A stretch of DNA of 64,000 nucleotides from Herbaspirillum sp. alder98 (lineage in GTDB: Bacteria > Pseudomonadota > Gammaproteobacteria > Burkholderiales > Burkholderiaceae_D): the NCBI RefSeq assembly GCF_020179755.1, contig NZ_JAIUCY010000006.1:124001-188000 (forward strand), given 5' to 3'. The notes below the pieces were generated by a model, which saw only the letters and a program-made list of their open reading frames with translations, ran no database searches and had not been told where the DNA came from. The translations under genes and the position numbers were made by a program. Shown one piece after another: positions 8,497 to 18,381 of the stretch (positions are counted from its first letter, which is position 1; the number at the start of each line of letters is the position of its first letter).

Positions 8497-8775
8497 GCTG
8501 GGTCCTGACTTTCGCCAGGACGACGGTGGTGGAAGAAAATCTAGGTACCACCAACCTCGTCGTCCCGGCGCAGGCCGGGATCCAGTGACTTCTGTTGTGA
8601 CCTGACGAGCCATTGAAAGACGCTGGGTCCTGACTTGCGTCAGGACGACGGTGGTGGGAGAAAATTCAGGCACAACCAACCTCGTCGTCCCGGCGCAGGC
8701 CGGGATCCAGTGACTTCTGTTGTGACTTGACGAGCCATCGAAAGACGCTGGGTCCTGACTTGCGTCAGGACGACC
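8497..8775. repeat. Tandem array of hairpin-rich intergenic repeat (125-bp period, about 2.2 copies)
   Basis: GCTGGGTCCTGACTT starts at 8497, 8622 and 8747, exactly 125 bp apart. Each full unit carries two hairpins: TCCTGACTTGCGTCAGGA and CCCGGCGCAGGCCGGG, the latter inside CGTCGT...GATCCAGTG. The same two hairpin modules recur at 24019, 30074 and 34650. It has no coding content. Confidence 0.85.
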
Positions 8776-8797
8776 GGGGTGAAGCCCCGGTCGTTTT
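8771..8797 (+). terminator. Hairpin with T-run
   Basis: CGACCGGGG (8771-8779) pairs with CCCCGGTCG (8785-8793) over a TGAAG loop, followed by TTTT. It replaces the second hairpin of the third repeat unit and would stop rightward transcription before ssuD. Confidence 0.55.
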
Positions 8798-8897
8798 CCA
8801 ACTAAGCAAATAAGAAAACATTCTTAGCCATCCCCCACCCCACAGCGATCTAATAGCAGACCGTCCTCCGTTCACCGCACCGCAAGGAAACACGCGC

Positions 8898-10019
8898 ATG
8901 GCCACAGACATCTTCTGGTTCCTCCCGACCTCGGGCGACACCCGCTATCTCGGCACCTCCGACTTCGGCCGTGCACCGACCCTCGACTACATGCGCCAGA
9001 TCGCCGTGACCAGCGAGAACCTCGGCTATGACGGCCTGCTCATTCCCACCGGCGCCTCCTGCCTCGATCCCTGGGTGGTGGCCTCCAGCCTGGTGCCGGT
9101 GACGCACCGCATCAAGTTACTGGTGGCGCTGCGCACGTCGCTGGGTGGCCCAGGCCCGTCGGCCCGCCAGGCCGCCACGCTCGACCAGGCGTTGAACGGG
9201 CGGCTGCTACTCAATGTGGTGCCGGGCGGCGACGCCACCGAACTGGAAGCCGATGGCGTCTTCCTCAAGCACGACGAACGCTACCAGGCCGCCGACGAAT
9301 ACCTGACCATCTGGCGCCGCCTGCTGCAAGGCGAGAAAGTCGATTTCGACGGCAAGCATTTCAGCATCCGCCAGGGCCAGGTGTTTCATCCTGCGGTGCA
9401 AAAACCTTACCCACCGCTGTACTTCGGCGGCTCTTCCGATGCCGCCCACGACCTCGCCGCCAAGCATGTGGACGCCTACCTCACCTGGGGCGAACCGCCC
9501 GCTGCCGTGGCGCAGAAGATTGACGACGTGCGTGAACGCGCGGCGCGACAGGGGCGCACCGTGCGCTTCGGGGTGCGGCTGCATGTGATCGTGCGGGAAA
9601 CCGCCGAAGAAGCCTGGGCCGATGCCGATCGCCTGATCAGCAAGCTGACCGACGACGATATCGCCCGCGCCCAGAAAAACTACGCGAACATGGATTCGGT
9701 CGGCCAGAAACGCATGGCAGCATTGCACGGCGGCCGCCGCGACAAGCTTGAGATTGCGCCCAACCTGTGGGCCGGCGTGGGCCTGGTGCGGGGCGGCGCC
9801 GGCACTTCGCTGGTCGGCGACGCCGCCACCGTGGCCGAGCGCCTGCAGGAATATGCCGACCTCGGGGTCGACACCTTCGTGCTGTCGGGCTATCCGCACC
9901 TGGAAGAATCGATCCGCTTTGCCGAACTGGTGTTTCCATTGCTGGGCAAACAAGCGGTCACCTTGCGTGACCGCGCCCAGACCGGCGGCGCGTTTGATAT
10001 CCGCGCCGCCGCTTCTTAA
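8898..10019 (+). CDS. ssuD: FMNH2-dependent alkanesulfonate monooxygenase
   Basis: A 373-residue bacterial-luciferase-like (LLM) enzyme that uses reduced FMN and oxygen to split C1+ alkanesulfonates to aldehyde and sulfite. The SsuD active-site residues are present with a one-residue offset from E. coli: Cys55 ([10 protein letters not shown]), Arg227 and His229 (FGVRLHVIV), Arg298 ([10 protein letters not shown]) and Tyr332 ([10 protein letters not shown]). A ribosome site (CAAGGAAACACGCGC) precedes the ATG. No SsuE reductase or SsuBC genes follow. It runs convergently into the GcvH-like gene with a 4-bp overlap, and a permease remnant lies upstream, so the old ssu operon seems to be broken here. 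Confidence 0.93.
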   Translation: MATDIFWFLPTSGDTRYLGTSDFGRAPTLDYMRQIAVTSENLGYDGLLIPTGASCLDPWVVASSLVPVTHRIKLLVALRTSLGGPGPSARQAATLDQALNGRLLLNVVPGGDATELEADGVFLKHDERYQAADEYLTIWRRLLQGEKVDFDGKHFSIRQGQVFHPAVQKPYPPLYFGGSSDAAHDLAAKHVDAYLTWGEPPAAVAQKIDDVRERAARQGRTVRFGVRLHVIVRETAEEAWADADRLISKLTDDDIARAQKNYANMDSVGQKRMAALHGGRRDKLEIAPNLWAGVGLVRGGAGTSLVGDAATVAERLQEYADLGVDTFVLSGYPHLEESIRFAELVFPLLGKQAVTLRDRAQTGGAFDIRAAAS

Positions 10020-10393
10020 GCAATCAGCTTCAGGTAAGCCGCTGCATCAAGAAATCCCTCGGCCGAAAACGGCACGGCCGGCTTGAGCTTGAAGATCCAT
10101 TGCTCGTAGGGTGCGCCGTTGACCGCGTCGGGCGTGTCGACCAGCGCCTCGTTGATGGCGACGATCTCGCCATCGACCGGCGCATGCAGGTCGGAGGCAG
10201 TCTTGTTGGACTCGACGATGCCGCATTCACCGGCACGCTTGACGCTGCTGCCCACGGCCGGCATGTCCACATACACCAGCGGCCCCAGTTGCTCCTGGCC
10301 GAAGTCGGTGATGCCGACGGCCAGCACGCCGTCGGCTTCCACCCTCACCCACTCATGGGTCTCGGCATACACCAGATTGTCAGGTATCAACAT
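10016..10393 (-). CDS. GcvH-like lipoyl-carrier protein
   Basis: A 125-residue protein from the ATG at 10393. That start falls after the upstream stop, and a start 11 codons earlier would overlap it. The glycine-cleavage H fold is clear: [34 protein letters not shown], and [19 protein letters not shown] containing the lipoylated lysine, here Lys64 as in E. coli GcvH. The C-terminus ([11 protein letters not shown]) is also typical. No gcvT or gcvP is nearby. It is the last gene of the CMD/hydrolase/ABC run. It may therefore serve as a dedicated lipoate-bound carrier, as LbpA does in sulfur oxidation, rather than in glycine cleavage. That role is inferred. Confidence 0.82.
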   Translation of the reverse strand: MLIPDNLVYAETHEWVRVEADGVLAVGITDFGQEQLGPLVYVDMPAVGSSVKRAGECGIVESNKTASDLHAPVDGEIVAINEALVDTPDAVNGAPYEQWIFKLKPAVPFSAEGFLDAAAYLKLIA

Positions 10394-10400
10394 GGCGCCC

Positions 10401-11000
10401 TCACTCGGCACGGCTACCGTCGGCAAACACCGGCTCGCCCAGGTTGAGCATCAGGCGATTGGCCCAGGCGAAGATGGCGATCGAATGGATCAGGTCCAGC
10501 ACTTCCAGATCGTTCAGGCCGACTTCCTTCAAGGCCGCGATCTTGACCGCATCGATCGCATCGGGTTGCTCGGTCAGTTCGGCCGAGAATTTGGCGATCG
10601 CCTTTTCACGCGCATCGATACCGGAACCGTAAGGGTTGTCGAACACCTGCTGCACGGTGTCGCTGCGCTTGGCCAGTTGCTCGAAGCGCTGTGCATGCAC
10701 CGAGGCGCAATAGACGCAACCGTTGATGCGCGAGACCACCAGCGAACCCAGCTCGCGCTCGGCGCGCGACATGCCGCCCGGCGCGTACATGATGGCGTTG
10801 AAGGCTGCCGAACGCTGACGCAGGATGTCAGGCTGGTGCGCCAGGAACAGGTAATAGTCGGAGGTCTTGGCCTTGGGATTGCTCTCTTCCAGCACCTTGA
10901 TCTGGTCTTCGCTGGCTTGCTCCAGCGTGATCACGTCCAGCCAGGCATCCCACTCCAGCGACTCGTTGGTGAAACCGTTGGATTTGATGACGTTGCTCAT
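10401..11000 (-). CDS. AhpD-like peroxidase / CMD-domain protein
   Basis: A 199-residue cytoplasmic protein. The AhpD/CMD motif is intact: Cys95-x-x-Cys98-x-x-x-His102 in NGCVYCASVHAQRF, preceded by the helix RAERELGSLVVSRI. It resembles the alkylhydroperoxidase-domain family named after Avi_7169, whose genes usually sit beside a second CMD protein, flavin oxygenases and a peptide-type ABC transporter, as here. The likely role is thiol-dependent peroxide reduction or recycling of a lipoyl group (AhpD works with lipoylated partners), which would fit the lipoyl carrier 7 bp downstream. The substrate is not known. Confidence 0.82.
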   Translation of the reverse strand: MSNVIKSNGFTNESLEWDAWLDVITLEQASEDQIKVLEESNPKAKTSDYYLFLAHQPDILRQRSAAFNAIMYAPGGMSRAERELGSLVVSRINGCVYCASVHAQRFEQLAKRSDTVQQVFDNPYGSGIDAREKAIAKFSAELTEQPDAIDAVKIAALKEVGLNDLEVLDLIHSIAIFAWANRLMLNLGEPVFADGSRAE

Positions 11001-11012
11001 GCGGTTCTCCTG

Positions 11013-11531
11013 TTATTGGTTGGCGGCCTGCATCGCCTTGAGGCCAGCGACCACGCGCAGCTGGTACGAGATGAAGGCGATCAGCTGCGACAGCGCGACC
11101 ACCGCCGGGGTGCTGATGCCGGCGGCCGGCAGCTTCTCGATGGCCGCCTTGTCGCCTTCGACCGGACGTTGCGTCAGGGCGCGGGTAAAGACCAGCATGG
11201 CGCGCAGACGACCCTCGGCCAACTGCTCGGGTTCGCCACTGTCGGCGACGGCCAGTTGCGCCGCATCGACCGGCAGCGCCTGAGCGCGGGTGCGGTAGTG
11301 CGCGGCGACATCGGCGGCGCCGGCCAGACGGCAGGCGTACAGCGCGACCAGCAGGCGCTCGTCGAGGCCGATGCCTTCCAGCGCCGGATCGAACAGGGTG
11401 TCGTAGCTGCCCTGCGAGGCGACCGCCACTTTTTCGCGCTGGTGGCGCAGGGTATGCAGCGGGCTGCCGGCTTGCAGGCCGGCCAGTTGGTCGATGACAT
11501 CGTTGTCGATATCGTAGATCGGGGTGCTCAT
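11013..11531 (-). CDS. CMD-domain protein without CxxC (Avi_7170-like)
   Basis: A 172-residue product starting at the ATG at 11531, which overlaps the upstream stop as ATGA. It keeps the CMD helical pattern (DERLLVALYACRLAGAADVA, then AHYRTR) but has only one cysteine in the active-site helix (Cys67), so it cannot work as a classical AhpD dithiol. In related loci it pairs with the CxxC-containing partner encoded directly downstream. It may be a non-catalytic subunit. It is placed 12 bp before the AhpD-like gene. Confidence 0.72.
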   Translation of the reverse strand: MSTPIYDIDNDVIDQLAGLQAGSPLHTLRHQREKVAVASQGSYDTLFDPALEGIGLDERLLVALYACRLAGAADVAAHYRTRAQALPVDAAQLAVADSGEPEQLAEGRLRAMLVFTRALTQRPVEGDKAAIEKLPAAGISTPAVVALSQLIAFISYQLRVVAGLKAMQAANQ

Positions 11532-12826
11532 GCGAGGTCCTTTCGGAGTGAATGCGTTGCGACAGCGTCGCGCAGGAACTGCTGCGCCTGCTGCCATGAA
11601 TCGAGATCGGCGCGGGCATTGGCCGACGGCTCGCCGCCGCCGGTGCTGATGCGGCCCGACACCGGATGGGCATACGTGGTCTGGGTAGTCGGCACGAACG
11701 GGAACAGGATGGAATGACCGGCATCCTGGTAGTTACGCCACAACACCGGCCAGCGATATCCCACTTCGGCCAGCTTGTCGCGCACCATCGCGCAATAACG
11801 GCTCGACGGCCACGAGCCATCGTCGGTGGCCGACAGCAATAATACCGGCGCCTGGATATTCTCGACCGGAATGCGCGCACGCGCGACCGCCTCTGCGTCC
11901 TCCAGGGCGGTCAACATGGCCAGCTCGTGGCGATGCGGCGCCGGGCCATCGTCGAATGGCTTCCAGCTGGCGCTGCGGTTGTCGGTCCACTGGTGCGGCA
12001 ACGGCTGCCCGCGCAATAGCCAGGTCGGCCCTTCGCGCCCCACCGCCGGGTCGGCCGCATTCTGGCCGCTATGCACCAGCGCACTGGGCACGTAGGCCAA
12101 CACGGCCGAGACCTTGGCCGGGAAGGTGGCCGCCAGCAACAACACCAGTTCGCCACCACGCGATTGACCGCTGATGGCCACGAAATCATCTTTCGGATGC
12201 ACTTCGGCGCGCAGCCAGTCGAGACCGCGCTCGAAGTATTCCAGCGGCGTGTTAGAGATATAGTCGGACAGCCCCGGCGCCTTGAAATAAGCCAGCGCAA
12301 AGGCGGCATAGCCACGCGAGGCATACAAGGCCGCACGCGGTTCGTTGATGCCGCCGCCGGAGCCGTTGACGATCATCACCGCCGGATGCGGCCCCGGCGT
12401 GGCCGGCAGGAACAAGGTGCCGACCAGCCCCTCTTCGCGCACCTCGCGCCGCACCACGCCGGGCGCGGCCAGGCGTTGCACCAGCTCGGCCGAGGCTGAG
12501 CCGGCCGTGATGCGGGTCGCCAGCGGCGCGCTCACATCGGCATTGAAGTTGTCGCGACGACCGGCCTGCACCGGCGTCTGCGACCACAGCAAGCCCATCG
12601 GATCGACGCCCTGGTAGTCGCCTTCCAGCGGCGCCTGGGTCGACAGGTCGACTTCGCCCTGCGCATCGGCGATGAAGCGGACGCTGCTGCGCCATTCGGC
12701 GCCCCGGCGCAGCGTCGACGCTACCACCTGCAACGCCTGGCCCGGGCTGGCGCCACGTATCACGATGCGACGCGGCACGTCGATCAAGTCGTCGGCCGGC
12801 GTGATGACAATCGAAAGATCGGCCAT
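11528..12826 (-). CDS. BAAT/acyl-CoA thioesterase-type alpha/beta hydrolase
   Basis: A 432-residue protein. The N-terminal 120 residues look like the beta-sandwich of bile-acid-CoA:amino-acid acyltransferase/thioesterase enzymes (VPRRIVIRGASPGQ). The C-terminal hydrolase domain has PHPAVMIVNGSGGG, nucleophile Ser222 in SGQSRGGE, Asp335 in SATDDGSWP and His371 in DAGHSILFPF, so a complete triad. It would hydrolyse or transfer an acyl thioester. In this operon the substrate could be an imported acylated compound or an acyl-lipoyl/CoA intermediate. It is translationally coupled to the next gene. Confidence 0.8.
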   Translation of the reverse strand: MADLSIVITPADDLIDVPRRIVIRGASPGQALQVVASTLRRGAEWRSSVRFIADAQGEVDLSTQAPLEGDYQGVDPMGLLWSQTPVQAGRRDNFNADVSAPLATRITAGSASAELVQRLAAPGVVRREVREEGLVGTLFLPATPGPHPAVMIVNGSGGGINEPRAALYASRGYAAFALAYFKAPGLSDYISNTPLEYFERGLDWLRAEVHPKDDFVAISGQSRGGELVLLLAATFPAKVSAVLAYVPSALVHSGQNAADPAVGREGPTWLLRGQPLPHQWTDNRSASWKPFDDGPAPHRHELAMLTALEDAEAVARARIPVENIQAPVLLLSATDDGSWPSSRYCAMVRDKLAEVGYRWPVLWRNYQDAGHSILFPFVPTTQTTYAHPVSGRISTGGGEPSANARADLDSWQQAQQFLRDAVATHSLRKDLA

Positions 12827-12830
12827 GGTC

Positions 12831-14414
12831 TTACTTGACCGGGGTGACCATCATCGCGGTGGTACGGTCGCTGCTGGAAGGGGTGACCTTCAGGCCCTTC
12901 TTGGCAGCCCAGATGTTCTGGTAGTGATACAGCGGGATCACACCGACGTCGTCCGACACCACCTTGGCCGAGGCGCGCAGGATGGCTTCGCGCTTGGCGG
13001 CATCGAACTCGGCCGTCGAATCGGCCAGCGCCTTGTCGACCGCAGGGTTGCTGTAGTGATTCCAGTTGGATGCGCCGATGCCCTTCTTGGGATCGACCGA
13101 CCCCAGCACGTTGACCAGCGCATAGCTGGCTTCACCGGTACCGTTACCCCATGCCAGCACCGACACGGCAAACTCGTTCTTGTTGGCGCGCGCCGAATAC
13201 GATGCCCATGGCAGCACCTCGACCTGGGTCTTGATGCCGATGCGGGTCCAGAACTGGGCCACCGCCTGCAGCGTTTCGGGCGCTTGCGGATAGCGGTCGT
13301 TAGGCACGTGGATGGTCAGCTTGAAACCGTCCGGGAAACCGGCCTCGGCCAGCAGCTTCTTGGCCTGGGCGGCGTCGAAGGCGATGTCCTTGATCTCGGG
13401 GTTGTAGCCGAAGGTGTCGGCCGGCATCCACTGGTTGGCTTCGGTGGCAGCGCCTTGCAGGATACGGTCGATGATGGCCTTGCGATTGATCGACAGCGAC
13501 ATGGCGCGACGCACGCGCACGTCTTGCAGCGGGTTCTTGTCGAGCTGCTTGCCGGCGTTGTCGGTGATGTACTGGCTGGGGCCGTCATGGAAGGTCGGCT
13601 GGATCAGCAGCACGCGCAAGCCGTTGTAGGGATAGACGGTGACGTTGGGCGACTGCTTCAGCTTGGCGATGTCCGACACCGAGACCTTGTCGATCACGTC
13701 GACGTCGCCCGACAGCAGCGCCGCGGTGCGCGCGGCGGCATTGTTGATGTAGCGATAGTTGACCTTGTCCCACAGCGGCTTGGGCCCCCAGTAAGTGTCG
13801 TTGCGCTGCATCACCACGCGGTCGCCCGGGGTGTAGGAGACGAACTTGAACGGACCGGAACCGACCACGGCGGCGCCGCTGTTATAGTTTTCGGTGGTCG
13901 ATTTCTCGCCCACGTGCTTGCTGACGATATGCACCGACGCCAGGTTCAGCGGCAGGTCGGGGTTAGGAATATTGGTCTTGATGACCAGCGTCAGCGGATC
14001 CTTGGCGGTAACCGATTCGACCGTGCGCAGATAGCCGGCGAAGGTCGCCACACTGCCCGGCACGCTGCGCGCGCGCTGGTACGAGAAGATCACGTCATCG
14101 GCAGTGAAGGCTTTGCCATCTTGCCATTTCACGTTGGGACGCAGCTTGAATTCCCAGGTTTTGGGGTCGACGTTCTTCCAAGACAGCGCCAGGCCGGGTT
14201 GCAGCTTGTTGTAGTTGTTCTCGACCAGCAGGTCCCAGAAATGCAGGTCCACCGAGCGATCGCCGGCGTGGTTGTTCAACTGCGGGTCGAGCGACGACAA
14301 GGGGTCGGCGAAGGCGATGTTGAGGTTCTGGGCGCGCACGGCTTGCGCTGCGCCAGCCAGCGCCACGCCGGTCAATGCCACGGCCAGCAGGCGGGCCAGG
14401 AGAGTCTTTTTCAT
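12831..14414 (-). CDS. Dpp/Opp-type ABC transporter substrate-binding protein
   Basis: A 527-residue SBP_bac_5 protein with a signal peptide (residues 1-28, ending AQAVRAQ) and no lipobox cysteine. Family landmarks: LSSLDPQLNNHAGDRSVDLHFWDLLVEN, KTWEFKLRPNVKWQDGKAFTADDVIFSYQRA, DVRVRRAMSLSINRKAIIDRILQGAA, and a C-terminal VIPLYHYQNIWAAKKGL. It captures its ligand in the periplasm for the permeases and ATPases encoded upstream of position 14459. It resembles the binding proteins found with FMN-dependent oxygenases and CMD proteins (KPN_01854-like), and the ligand is unreported to my knowledge. Confidence 0.88.
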   Translation of the reverse strand: MKKTLLARLLAVALTGVALAGAAQAVRAQNLNIAFADPLSSLDPQLNNHAGDRSVDLHFWDLLVENNYNKLQPGLALSWKNVDPKTWEFKLRPNVKWQDGKAFTADDVIFSYQRARSVPGSVATFAGYLRTVESVTAKDPLTLVIKTNIPNPDLPLNLASVHIVSKHVGEKSTTENYNSGAAVVGSGPFKFVSYTPGDRVVMQRNDTYWGPKPLWDKVNYRYINNAAARTAALLSGDVDVIDKVSVSDIAKLKQSPNVTVYPYNGLRVLLIQPTFHDGPSQYITDNAGKQLDKNPLQDVRVRRAMSLSINRKAIIDRILQGAATEANQWMPADTFGYNPEIKDIAFDAAQAKKLLAEAGFPDGFKLTIHVPNDRYPQAPETLQAVAQFWTRIGIKTQVEVLPWASYSARANKNEFAVSVLAWGNGTGEASYALVNVLGSVDPKKGIGASNWNHYSNPAVDKALADSTAEFDAAKREAILRASAKVVSDDVGVIPLYHYQNIWAAKKGLKVTPSSSDRTTAMMVTPVK

Positions 14415-14458
14415 GTGTGTTCCTCTGTGGTGTTACAGGGTTTCAGATAAGAATGCTG

Positions 14459-15458
<1,000 letters not shown>

Positions 15459-15466
<8 letters not shown>

Positions 15467-16448
15467 GCTGCATGCCACCCGGATGAAAGCAGCGCACCAG
15501 GCGTCCGGCCTGCGGCTCGCTGATGGCCGGGGCCACCAGGCATTGCTGGGCCACCCGCTCGCAACGCGGGGCGAAGGCGCAGCTGGGCGGCAGGTGCAAC
15601 AGGTTGGGCGTCATGCCCGGAATCTGCCGCAGGCGCTGGCCACGCCGGTTGTTGCCCGGCAGGCTGCCGATCAGGCCCTGGGTATAAGGATGCAAGGGCG
15701 CATCCAGCACCGCATCGACCGCGCCCTGTTCGACGATGCGCCCGGCATACATCACCGCCACTTCATCGGCCAGGCCCGCCACCACCGACAGGTCGTGGGT
15801 GATCCAGATCAATGCCGTGCCATGGCTGCGCGCCAGTTTCTGCACCTCGGCCAATATCTGCGCCTGGATCGTCACATCCAGCGCCGTAGTCGGCTCGTCG
15901 GCGATGATCAGGTCGGGCTTGTGCAGCATGGCGATGGCGATCGCCACCCGTTGCCGCATGCCCCCCGACAATTGATGCGGATACGCCTGCAAGCGCTCCT
16001 CGGGGCTGGCGATGCCCATCAGCCCCAGCGTGTCGCGCGCCAGATCGCGCGCCTCGCGGCGGCTGACCTTGCTGTGCGCCAGCACCGCATCGACCATCTG
16101 CGCCTCGATCCTGAGCACCGGGTTGAGCGTCATCATCGGGTCCTGGAAGATCATCGCGATGCGGTTGCCCTGCAGTTCGCGCAATGAAGTCTTGTCCAGC
16201 GTGACCAGGTCGCGTCCCTGGAACAGCACCTGTCCGCCGACGATGCGCCCGGGGTTGTCGACCATCCCCAGGATCGAGAAACCGGTCACGCTCTTGCCGG
16301 AGCCGGATTCACCGACCAGGCCCAGGATGCGTCCGCGCGACACCGACAGCGACACATCGTCGACCGCCGGCAGCACGCCGTCAGGCGTAAAGAAGTGGGT
16401 GCGCAGGTTGCGCACCTCCAATGTAGGGATACTGGTCACGGCGCTCAT
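15459..16448 (-). CDS. Oligopeptide/dipeptide-type ABC transporter ATPase (OppD/DppD)
   Basis: A 329-residue protein starting at the ATG at 16448, which overlaps the permease stop as ATGA. Much longer upstream extension of the frame is spurious because it lies inside the permease gene. Walker [10 protein letters not shown], signature [14 protein letters not shown], Walker [15 protein letters not shown]-loop [10 protein letters not shown], and tail [17 protein letters not shown] with the usual four cysteines. It works with the DppF-type partner. Confidence 0.9.
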
Positions 16449-17410
16449 TTCTGCCACCTCGGATTCAGGATGTCGCGCAGACGGTCGCCCACCAGGTTGA
16501 TGGCGACGATCACGATCAACAACGTGATGCCTGGGTAAAAACTGATCCAGTATTCGCCCGAGAGCATGTACTGGTATCCATTCGAAATCAGCAGGCCCAG
16601 CGAGGGCTCGGTAATCGGCACGCCCAGACCGAGGAACGACAGGGTCGCCTCCAGCGTGATGGCGCGCGCCACCTGCAGCGTGCCGATCACGATCAGCGGC
16701 GGCAGGCAGTTGGGCAGGATGTGGCGCACCATGATGCGCCAGGCCGACAGGTTCAGGCCGCGCGCGGCTTCCACATATTCCTTCTGGCGCTCGACCAGCG
16801 CCTGGCCGCGCGCAGTACGGGCGTAATAGGCCCACTCCAGCACCACCAGGGTCGCCATCACGTTGAAGATGCCCTTGCCCACGTACGCCAGGATCAGCAT
16901 CGCCACCAGGATCGAAGGAAACGACAGCACCAGGTCGGCCAGGCGCATCAGCAGCGCATCGATCTTGCCGCCGGCATAGGCCGCCAGCAAACCGACCAGG
17001 GTACCGATGATGCCGGCGATCAGCGCCGAGCCGACGCCGATGCCCACGCTGATGCGCAAGCCATACAGAATGGCCGAGACCAGGTCGCGCCCCTGGCCGT
17101 CGGTGCCCAGCCAATAGGTATAAGTGCCGGCGCCGTTGGGCGTGCCGGGATGCAGGCGCGAATCGAGCACGTCGAGCTGCATCAGGTCGTAGGGATTCTG
17201 CGGCGTGATCCAGGGCGCGGCGAGCGCCGCCACGATCAGCAACAGCACGATGGCCAGGCCCAGCATGGCCGACTTCGACGCGACGAAATGGCGCAGCACG
17301 CGACGCCAGGGCGACTCGCGGGACGGTGCGGTGAAGGCCGACATCTGGGCGATGCGCTCGCGCACCTCGGCCTGGGTCATGACGGCATTCGTGGTCTCAG
17401 GCGTACTCAT
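16445..17410 (-). CDS. Dpp/Opp-type ABC transporter permease (DppC)
   Basis: A 321-residue inner-membrane protein with six predicted helices. The polar N-terminus is followed by a helix (SAMLGLAIVLLLIVAALAAP). YWLGTDGQGRDLVSAILYG is the DppC/OppC hallmark, and the EAA loop is EYVEAARGLNLSAWRIMVRHILPN. FLGLGVPITEPSLGLLISNG and a final helix close the protein. It overlaps both neighbours by 4 bp. Confidence 0.9.
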   Translation of the reverse strand: MSTPETTNAVMTQAEVRERIAQMSAFTAPSRESPWRRVLRHFVASKSAMLGLAIVLLLIVAALAAPWITPQNPYDLMQLDVLDSRLHPGTPNGAGTYTYWLGTDGQGRDLVSAILYGLRISVGIGVGSALIAGIIGTLVGLLAAYAGGKIDALLMRLADLVLSFPSILVAMLILAYVGKGIFNVMATLVVLEWAYYARTARGQALVERQKEYVEAARGLNLSAWRIMVRHILPNCLPPLIVIGTLQVARAITLEATLSFLGLGVPITEPSLGLLISNGYQYMLSGEYWISFYPGITLLIVIVAINLVGDRLRDILNPRWQK

Positions 17411-18381
17411 GCGCGTACCTCCACCCGCACGCGGGGATCAAGAAACTTATAGAGCACGTCGACGATCAGGTTGATGGCCACGAACATGCACACGATCACC
17501 ATCAGGTAAGCCACGATCACCGGACGATCCAGCGCGTTGATGCTGTCCAGGATCAGCTTGCCTGCGCCCGGCCAGGCGAAGATGCTTTCGGTGACCACCG
17601 CGAAGGCGATGGTGGAGCCGAACTCCAGGCCCAGCACCGTCACCAGTGGAATCAGCGTATTGCGCAATACATACATCAGCACCACCCTCGCCGGCGACAG
17701 GCCCTTGGCGCGGGCAAAGCGCACGTAATCCATCGGCAGCACCTCGCGCACATTGGCGCGCGTGAGCCGGATCACCAGCGAAATCTTGAACAGCGACAGG
17801 TTGATCGCCGGCAGCAGCATGTGACGCCAGCCGTCCGCCGTCAGCCACGACCATTGCACGCCGAAGAGCGGCGCGGTCTGCCCGCGTCCGCCCGAGGGCA
17901 ACCAGCCCAGCGTCACCGAGAAGGCCATGATCAGCATCAGGCCGATCCAGAAGGTGGGCAAGGAAAAACCGAAGATGCTGCCCGTCATCACCAGTCGCGA
18001 CAGCGGGTGATCCGGCTTCATGCCAGCCAGCAGGCCCAGCGGGATACCGATCAGCACCGCCAGCAGCAAGGCCGCCACGGCCAGCTCCAGGGTGGCGGGC
18101 AGACGCTGGAAGATCAGCAGGATGGCCGGCGTGTTATAGACGAAACTGTTACCCAGGTTGCCATGCAACGCGCCATTGAGAAACGCCAGGTACTGGCGCC
18201 ACACCGGCTGGTCCAGGCCCAGTTCCTTGATGATGCGCAGGCGATCGACCTGATCGACGTCCTGCCCGATCAGGATATCGACCGGGTTACCGATCATGTG
18301 CAGGCCGAAGAAGACGATCACCGTCATCAACAACACCACCATCAACGCCTGCAACAGGCTGCGCACGATCGCCTGGGTCAT
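17407..18381 (-). CDS. Dpp/Opp-type ABC transporter permease (DppB)
   Basis: A 324-residue inner-membrane protein from the ATG at 18381, overlapping the monooxygenase stop (ATGA). A 19-codon longer frame lies inside the upstream gene and was rejected. DppB features: first helix SLLQALMVVLLMTVIVFFGL, GNPVDILIG, helix LPATLELAVAALLLAVLIGI, EAA-like loop DYVRFARAKGLSPARVVLMYVLRNTLIP, and ESIFAWPGAGKLILDSI. It forms the channel with the DppC-type subunit. Confidence 0.9.
   Translation of the reverse strand: MTQAIVRSLLQALMVVLLMTVIVFFGLHMIGNPVDILIGQDVDQVDRLRIIKELGLDQPVWRQYLAFLNGALHGNLGNSFVYNTPAILLIFQRLPATLELAVAALLLAVLIGIPLGLLAGMKPDHPLSRLVMTGSIFGFSLPTFWIGLMLIMAFSVTLGWLPSGGRGQTAPLFGVQWSWLTADGWRHMLLPAINLSLFKISLVIRLTRANVREVLPMDYVRFARAKGLSPARVVLMYVLRNTLIPLVTVLGLEFGSTIAFAVVTESIFAWPGAGKLILDSINALDRPVIVAYLMVIVCMFVAINLIVDVLYKFLDPRVRVEVRA

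Noticed and set aside
8497-8775. CRISPR-like array
   Set aside because: The period is 125 bp, and the whole unit is repeated rather than short repeats with unique spacers. It has internal hairpins and no cas genes.
10016-10393. Glycine cleavage system operon
   Set aside because: Only an H-like protein is present. No aminomethyltransferase or glycine dehydrogenase is encoded nearby.
10119-11717. 532-codon plus-strand frame across three minus-strand genes
   Set aside because: It spans gene boundaries of three recognisable proteins, which no real antisense gene would need to do.
12672-14450. Open frame of 592 codons opposite the Dpp-type binding protein
   Set aside because: The minus-strand product has a signal peptide and family motifs throughout. 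The plus-strand translation has none and no ribosome site.
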